NCBI GenBank assembly: GCA_019096065.1
Contig: JAGUCH010000009.1
Span: 1,684,001 to 1,748,000, forward strand
Length of the DNA: 64,000 nt
Direction: 5' to 3'
Source of the DNA: Paracyclopina nana
Taxonomy: Eukaryota > Arthropoda > Copepoda > Cyclopoida > Cyclopettidae
The notes beneath the pieces are model-generated. The model was not told the DNA's origin. It saw nothing but the letters and a program-made list of their open reading frames with translations, and ran no database searches. How positions within the stretch are numbered: the first letter of the stretch is position 1; each line of letters starts with the position of its first letter. The translations under genes were made by a program, and so were the position numbers. Shown here in pieces: positions 57,301-64,000 of this stretch.

Positions 57301-60300
57301 AGAAACCTAGGCTGATATTACGTATTTGAGAGAATGTGACGTTCATCTATTTTGAAGGAAAGAAAAATCCTTATAATGAACTTTTTCTTTGATCAGTCTT
57401 CAGTACCTCAAAGTTCAAGCATTTTTACTTCTTTATCACATCGATATGTTACCGAAATAACACGAAACTGAACAATGGCTCAAAAAAAATAGAGCAACAT
57501 TTGGGAAAGAAGGCTGAATTTCGTACAATTTTGCCGAAACTAGAAACTAGTATCTTTATTAGCCTCAATTTTCCCCCCTCACCATAGCACGTATAGTTCA
57601 GTAGATCTGATGATGTGTGGCATCTAAAACAGTGGTGGTAGATCCCATATGTGTCAACCTCAGTGCTCGTTTTCTCCCTTCTTCCCAATTTTTCTTCTTC
57701 ATCACCACACATTCTCGGAGGTAACCAGTTTCTCCCTTCTTCATTTCAAAGATGATGTTTTCCTTTAATACCATCTCGATCTCGAGGTCCCAATAAAAAG
57801 TTGACACATATTGGTCAGAGCCGAAATTGCTCTGGTACAAAGTGGAAACCTGCGGTAACCGCCACAGATTCACGGTTACGCGTGCCTCATATTTACACGA
57901 AAGTCGAGCAAAAGTTTGCAATCTCAAATCATATTTGCATTCGTGATTTTGCAACCGAGCAGGCTCTGATCATTTATTCTGAATCAACTTCAAAAAAAGG
58001 GGAAAAGGGGAAAAGTCATGCAGCTGAGGAATAGAAAAAAGGCAGTTGTTGCTCTCACTTCTTTTTCGCATATCAATCATGAAAATCAAAGCTGAATTTG
58101 AAACTAGAAATGTGTGCATACCGCACATGAAAAGGCCTAGCAGTGGTGGCATGCCGAGGATTCAATATTCAATTTTGCCTCTGAAAGTTTTGCTGGCTCA
58201 GCATCTGGCCAATCACAAGGGCTTTCCTGATGAGCCGTCAAATCAGCGGTTTGAATTTTCGCGCCATTTCCCGAGTGCAAGCAGCGCCATCTCGTGGGCC
58301 ACTTATAAGTACCTCAAATGCTAACAAATGAGACTATCAGCTGTCATTTTGCGTGCAAACCAAAGTTGCATTTAACTTTCCCAAATTCATTGGTTATAAA
58401 GAAGATTTTTGAATAAGTATTGCTCCAAAAGGTCATGGTGCAAAATTGCGCAATATTCCAAGTTCGTTAAGGAGCTGTTTTTGGTGCTGGAATTAGGCAT
58501 TTCTTTGGGTTGATTGTTGGCGTATGCCAAAGCTCTGCTGATATGATGTGAGATAGAATGGAGCAGTCATTCTTTTACTTTCACTCAAACTTTGATGCGG
58601 GTCTTCCTCTTCTTGTGCTCAAGGTCGATGATGAGATCTTTTTTGTACGCTTCTGTCGCTCAAGAGAACACGTGAAAAAATAGAAAAATACAACCAACCG
58701 CATCGCAGCTAAGGCCAGCTTCTTCCATTTTTTTCTTGCTTTTGAACATTTTCTCGGTATACTATTTGTGCGGTGGTGAGCTGAGGAAAAGTACAAATTT
58801 CTTGCTCGTTGGCACTTTTTGCGCGCCAGATGAGTTGTCCAAGAAACGGCCAATAGCAGACTTGTGGAGCTCTACTCTAAATAGCTCAATTTGAGGAGCA
58901 GCAGCAGAGAAGGACAAAAAATAAGCTAATTCCATTTGCGAAATTGCTGAGCATAAACACAGCACCAAATGTGTGTGTGTATATATGTATTCAACCAGCT
59001 GCGGCAGACTCGCGCGCTTAATTGGACTTTCTGCCGCGCTCGAATATACACAATTGTGCACAAACGCTCAAAACTTGCACAATTTTCGCGTTTAATGAGA
59101 AAATAGCGAGAATAACTGAGATACCATAAAACACTGATACCATAAACGAGCATGCGCGCATTCTTAACGCGCGCGCGTTAATTGGTTTTCATAGGGCTTT
59201 CTAATTTTAAATGACACTAGTAATTTAGTTGATATGCTACTTTTATTCCTTGCATGATGCAATCATGCCAAGGCTCGTGTAAATATCACAGCCACGCAAA
59301 AAATAAAAAGGCATGCGGATTCTCAGAGCTGCTTTGAATAAAAGAGCAATCAAAACTTTGTAATGCCATGTTTCCATGTGTGCTGTGCACTTTATGCTAC
59401 AGTGGCATTAAAATGTATATATGGCTGGCCTACAAGGAACATTAGATAGGAAAAGTTTTCGTGGTTTGATATTTGAACGCCCCAACAACAAATAACCAAT
59501 AACTATTGACAGTTTAGCCTGCGCGCCCTCTACTGGCCGTTTTCGTCGTCAGATGGCAGTGTGCCAAGTCAATGAAATGAATAGTTTGCATGCTATAATA
59601 ATGCTTTTCAAAAGGTTCTCTTCCCATACATTATTGTAACAGCCACAGTCATGTTGGCCTAGCTGCAATATCCAAAGCACTATATACCATAGGAATGGTG
59701 TCACAGCATTCTATTTAAAATGCATATTTTCAATCCAGATAATACATGGCTTTCCTTTAAGGTCTTCAATTCGTTTTTTGAGTTGACACCCACTGCACTG
59801 TAGATTGCCATATGTTTTTTTGTGTGTATTCAATGTTATTTTTAAAGGGTGTGTAATTGTGGGAATTTGAAGCACATAGCACAATTCATGAAATGTCCAC
59901 CATCATAATTTAATAAATTGAACCTGATCCAGATCATTTCAGCTTGAATCAGCTGAATGTTGTATACGCAAGATTCCGCATAAAGTAAATACATTTCGAT
60001 GCACTTTTTCAAGCACCACAACCCTTGCTTTTTTTCTATCCATTTATTTGCATTTCTGAGGAGCAGAGACGTGGTAATAATATCTTGTCTAAGAAGTGAC
60101 ATTATCGAAGTATGCGACAACTTCTTTTCTTCGTGTATATTGGACTTTCTTTTGTTGGCATGCCATACAAAAGAAACTCTTCAAGAAGGACAGTTCATTG
60201 GGACTTCTTCTTCTGTGTCATCATGCCACTGAGGCCACTATTCTTCAGCTCCTCGCGACCAGGCCAAAAAGGATAAACAAATTGTGTATCAACAGCTCTG

Positions 60301-60347
60301 CTACTTTCCTCTATTATTATATGGGTGCCTTTTATAGCACTACTTTA

Positions 60348-60410
60348 GCCCGGTTCCAACAAGGAATATCATATTAAGGAGACGTTACTTGACTTTTTAG
60401 CATAATTAGA
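60348..60410. mobile_element. Partial left end of the GCCCGGTTCCAAC element
   Basis: Begins GCCCGGTTCCAACAAGGA and repeats, with changes, the first 62 bp or so of the adjacent element, including GACTTTTTAGCA. It stops where the next copy begins. Confidence 0.7.
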
Positions 60411-60678
60411 GCCCGGTTCCAACAAGGAAAATCGGCATAGTCAGGAGACGTAACTTGACTTTTTAGCAAAGTCAGGTCTCAGCTAGCTCGCGCGCTCAGC
60501 TCTACCTGACTTAACTGGTTTACCTTACGAAATAACTGACTGGTTTGCGTTGGCTATTGTGCTCAACATTCACAAAAAGCAGCTGCTTTGCTTTAAATGT
60601 TGAGCGTTTGCATAGCTATTTCTGGCAATATGAGAACGGCCTACTGTCCTATGCTGACATCCCGTGTTGGAACCGGGC
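60411..60678. mobile_element. MITE-like element, about 268 bp
   Basis: Starts GCCCGGTTCCAACAAGGA and ends with the inverted GTGTTGGAACCGGGC. Internal sequence is non-coding. It follows directly on a partial copy of its own left end. Confidence 0.75.
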
Positions 60679-60857
60679 TTGCATCTCTTATTCAAACTAG
60701 CCATTTGAACCGGCTAATTCAGTTGGTTTCCAACACACATCTTCTTCATCTTTTGTGTGGTGATCCCATAGGGACCGTGAGAATGTTTCCACATTGAGTC
60801 AGGAAGGGGGAGAGCCTTGACAAATATGCTCACTCCACGTTCGATTTTTCTGAGGCC

Positions 60858-60945
60858 ATATACAGCCTGAGTCGTCAAATACTTTACACGTTACAAAAAC
60901 TTTTGTATTGAAAGTGTAAAGTATTTGACGACTCAGGCTGTATAT
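60858..60945. repeat. Perfect 32-bp inverted repeat with 24-base loop
   Basis: Arms 60858-60889 and 60914-60945 are exact reverse complements (left arm begins ATATACAGCCTGAGTCGTCA). The loop contains a further TACAAAA/TTTTGTA pair. The whole can fold as one 88-base hairpin. Confidence 0.92.
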
Positions 60946-63900
60946 ACATGGCAGTATTCTGTTAATAATGACCTAATTCCTGCCAAGTAGGGCAACACCC
61001 ATTAGTTAAGGTGTGCGCTCGCCTTGATCATCATTCTTAACCTTTGTGTGTACTTTAGTTGCATGAATGCGAGTATTTTCATGAGCTCCCATGAGAAACC
61101 AGACTACTGAGTGCGTAAAGGCCTGCAGAAGGCTCTATTTTTCCCCCTAAGCTACAACAGTAGCTCAAGATCTATAAATAATTACTGCATTTATTCAGTT
61201 ATGTAGCTCACATCAACAAACTTTTTTGGTGTCTCCCACACTTTTGTATTTTTCCCTAGAAGCAGCAGCAGCTCCAAAGTGTAAAGACGTTTTTTCCACT
61301 TGGTCGATTTTCCAGCTCTCGCATTACCCCTAAAAACATGAGAAGCAAGCTCGCTGGTGTTCTCCGGCCAATATTGTGAGCTTCGTTGAGTTTCACTCCA
61401 TTACCTTTAGTAGCTGGATCTTGTTGATGGAGCAAGAAAATGCAGGACGCGACTACTTAAAAGTGAAAGCTCCTTCCGTTGCCACCGAAGCAGCATTTTC
61501 TGTGTATCTACTGGATCACTAGATTAAACTTGCATATGCTGTGGCTGAACACGCTCAGCCTTTTTAGTCGTCATTTTCTGTCTGGCTGCACATGATAGTA
61601 TACCCAAAGTGGCATACGGTGGACATTTTTGGGTGGTATACAGGTGACAGCTGAGGAGTGAGAAGAGTTGAAAACTTGGCTCATTATTCTACCTGCTGCT
61701 ATAGCATACCATAGCGCAGCCAGCAGCTAGAAAACTATTAGTCTTTACCGAGAAAAAGTTTCGAATGCTCTCAAGCCTAACCTGTTGCGAGGAGGAACTT
61801 GGCAAGTTTTAACGAGCAACAAAAGAAGGATCCTCAATGTAATGTAGGCATTTAACGATCTCGAATTTTTTGCCTTGCGAATTTCGGAAGTGACTGCTCC
61901 CTTTTTTTGCTGATGTCGTTTCAAGGACACAGTGTGGGACACCGGATCCTTCCTCGGTGAATTTTGAATTCATGGCTGATGTCGACTTCATGAACTCGGG
62001 CTGCGTTCACCTAAGCTTGCAGAATACTCTCTGCTTTCTTCTCTGAAGCGCGATAGGATGATAAGCAGTGTAGATGATCGGCTCAGTGATCCAAATTGCG
62101 TTGTGGCAACAAAGTGCCAATTTGACATAAATCATGTAGGAGGAGGAGGGCTACCCTTGTCAAAAGTTCAGCTTTTGCTACAGAACTTGCTCATTCGGAA
62201 AAGACCCTTACTTTTTTTACTTACTTGCGAGGAGTAAAAATGAGTTTTAGCTACTTTTACTCCTACCTCTCTATTCTCTTTGGGTAACTGTGTGGTTATC
62301 CTTGGGGACAACTGCTTTCTAGTTTCAGCCCTTCCGTAGAAGTGTTTTACGCAATAAAGAAAAATACATTTGAGTTGACTTGCATTTTTGGCGTGTGTGT
62401 GCGCGCCTTACGAAAGTAGAAGGTTGAGCCTGCATTAATTATTTAAAAAGAGGTTGGTACAATGCAACCATCTTCGAGGTTTAGCAGTAAAAGCCTTAAC
62501 GCTATAAAGGCAAGCCAAGTTAGTGTGGCGACAATCGTGACAAGTTGTTGTAATCATAATTAAGGACACACTATGCCATTCTATGGTATATTAAGGATTG
62601 TCTATAAGTATACAGCTGTAAAAAGCGACAGGGGCTAATATTAAAAATGCTAAATGGTTAGCTCAACTCTTTAGTGGAGTATTTCAGCTAGGAATACCTA
62701 AATCATGCTTTGGCAAAGCATGGCCGTAATTTCCAGAAAAGCAACTTGTTAATTCTCGAAAAATAGCTCGAAACGCCAAAAAATGTCGTTATTTGGCATA
62801 TTTTGACCGCATCTAGCAACGCTCTGTTAACCCATCTCTACCGTAGCGCCACCAGCTGAATAGCGGAAAATTTTCGAAATAAATTCTTTTTATAAATAGC
62901 AAAAGTTCTGTTTGCGCTTGAGGTGGATTTTAAAAGCTACCTTAATTGTTCGTCTAGCTTTTTGTTTGCTCTCAGTCTTAGCAGAAGCTATAGCTTGACA
63001 AACTGTTTTTTTAAGCAGAGCCTTTCTTCACTTACGTAGCTCGTGCAACTAAAGCTATATAGCTTCTGCGGCGCAGCTATGTCAGATAGACAGGCCAAAG
63101 TCAATTAGTTTTCCAACTGGGACCGAACTCTAACACTTTAGGGGAAATCTACGTGACCAGCAAGCGTCAAAATTGTGGGTTCGAACTGAAGATACACTAA
63201 TAGGATGGACAGACTTCGGGCTAACTTTGCCACTCTTTCTTCCAGTATCTCCTCGACCAGCGTTTTTTACCAAATCCACCGTAGTTGGAGTATCATATGA
63301 AGAGCCAACTTTTCTTCTACATAGAAGGATCAAAGAAACTCGATTTTCCCCAGCTAGCTTGCTTAAGCTTGAGCTGTTGCGGGCTAAATAATATGGTCTA
63401 AATCGAAGGCTAATTTCCCTTGATATGCAGATTTGTTTTACACAACAAGAGGTTTTTTTCCGCGAAAACTCGATAGCTAATTTTGTAGTGTATGGTGTAA
63501 ATATAGCCGTGGGGGAATGTCTAGTTAGGGAAAAATGTCGTGACACCATGATTCAAAAGTATTGGATGCATTTTGTGTGCCACGACGACTACTTTTACAA
63601 TATATATTGTACAGTAACGCATTCTTCCATTCAATCAATGCAGTGTGGTATATCATTGTACTCGGTATATATATGCTGCGCTGTAGTAGCTGCAAGAGGG
63701 AACTTTCTTGGCAAAAGTAATCAATTCTACCAATCTGGATGTGGAATTTGATTATTTTATGGAACTACGACTGTGGCAAATTACTTTGATAACGGATGCG
63801 TGTGTATCAGAACAGTAGTAGATCATTATATGTATTTTATACCTCTTACACAAATGTGATACCAGCATACTACACATTGAAAACCAATTAAACTTTAGCC

Positions 63901-64000
63901 CAGGCTACGAAAAAATCCGCCTCAAATGATTAATTTTATGCGAAGCTGCTGTGGATGAATTTGCTAATCTATCAATCATCCTTCACAAGCAGTCTTATGT

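Larger units (their letters stand above)
54334..64000. other. Probable long intron or intergenic region
   Basis: About 9.7 kb with no recognisable exon. It holds a MITE with tandem left ends (60348-60678), a perfect hairpin (60858-60945) and a 139-codon minus-strand ORF (63130-63549) of doubtful meaning. Confidence 0.45.

Noticed and set aside
63130-63549. A 139-codon minus-strand ORF and an overlapping + strand ORF
   Set aside because: Neither strand shows a known motif. It might be a decayed transposon or an exon, but nothing supports a choice.

Overview
The window is animal nuclear DNA with spliced genes, GT-AG introns (many under 100 bases), AT-rich spacers and many small DNA-transposon remnants. 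The gene set points to an arthropod: a bestrophin, a CLIC/EXC-4 protein, Shroom, a TTLL4-like ligase, the dynein light chain DYNLL, DHX34, a CFAP97-domain protein, a Lola/Bric-a-brac type BTB protein and a TRIM2/TRIM3-type TRIM-NHL protein. A chain of Lin12/Notch-like repeats (LNR) and a calcitonin-like neuropeptide suggest a crustacean. LNR expansions are known in copepods, so a copepod is my best guess. That is an inference, not a proof.

Layout. A putative membrane protein (155-1633, +) converges on a six-exon bestrophin (2007-6900, -) whose introns hold copies or remnants of one MITE family. A spacer with microsatellites and a second intact MITE leads to a three-exon amidated neuropeptide precursor (10688-11293, +). 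Shroom (14461-16966, -) and CLIC (17167-18059, -) lie in tandem about 200 bases apart. A small Cys-rich secreted peptide (19303-19482, +), a TTLL4-like gene (20691-22827, -) and an intronless DYNLL gene (24211-24480, -) follow.

DHX34 (25668-32485, +) has one 3.47 kb intron. It holds an intact single-exon 7TM receptor gene (28237-29154) and a broken paralogue (29863-30959). The paralogue is interrupted by a 595-bp transposon whose 5-bp target duplication can be read against the intact copy. Downstream come a CFAP97-domain gene (32752-33431), the LNR gene (33849-35573), a small secreted protein (37013-37300), a BTB-only gene (38528-38970) and the ten-exon TRIM-NHL gene (39757-43856, -).

The right third is gene-poor. 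It holds a second, unrelated 7TM gene (49609-50808, +), the first exon of a type II membrane protein (53859-54333, +) whose remaining exons I cannot find, several MITEs and a long perfect hairpin near 60.9 kb.

The genes do not form a single pathway. The calcium-gated channel, cytoskeletal and ciliary genes (Shroom, CLIC, TTLL4, DYNLL, CFAP97), the RNA-surveillance helicase and the ubiquitin-ligase family gene are conserved housekeeping or developmental genes. The receptors and the LNR gene look lineage-specific. Exon limits were read by eye from splice consensus, reading-frame phase and remembered family sequence; no search was run.
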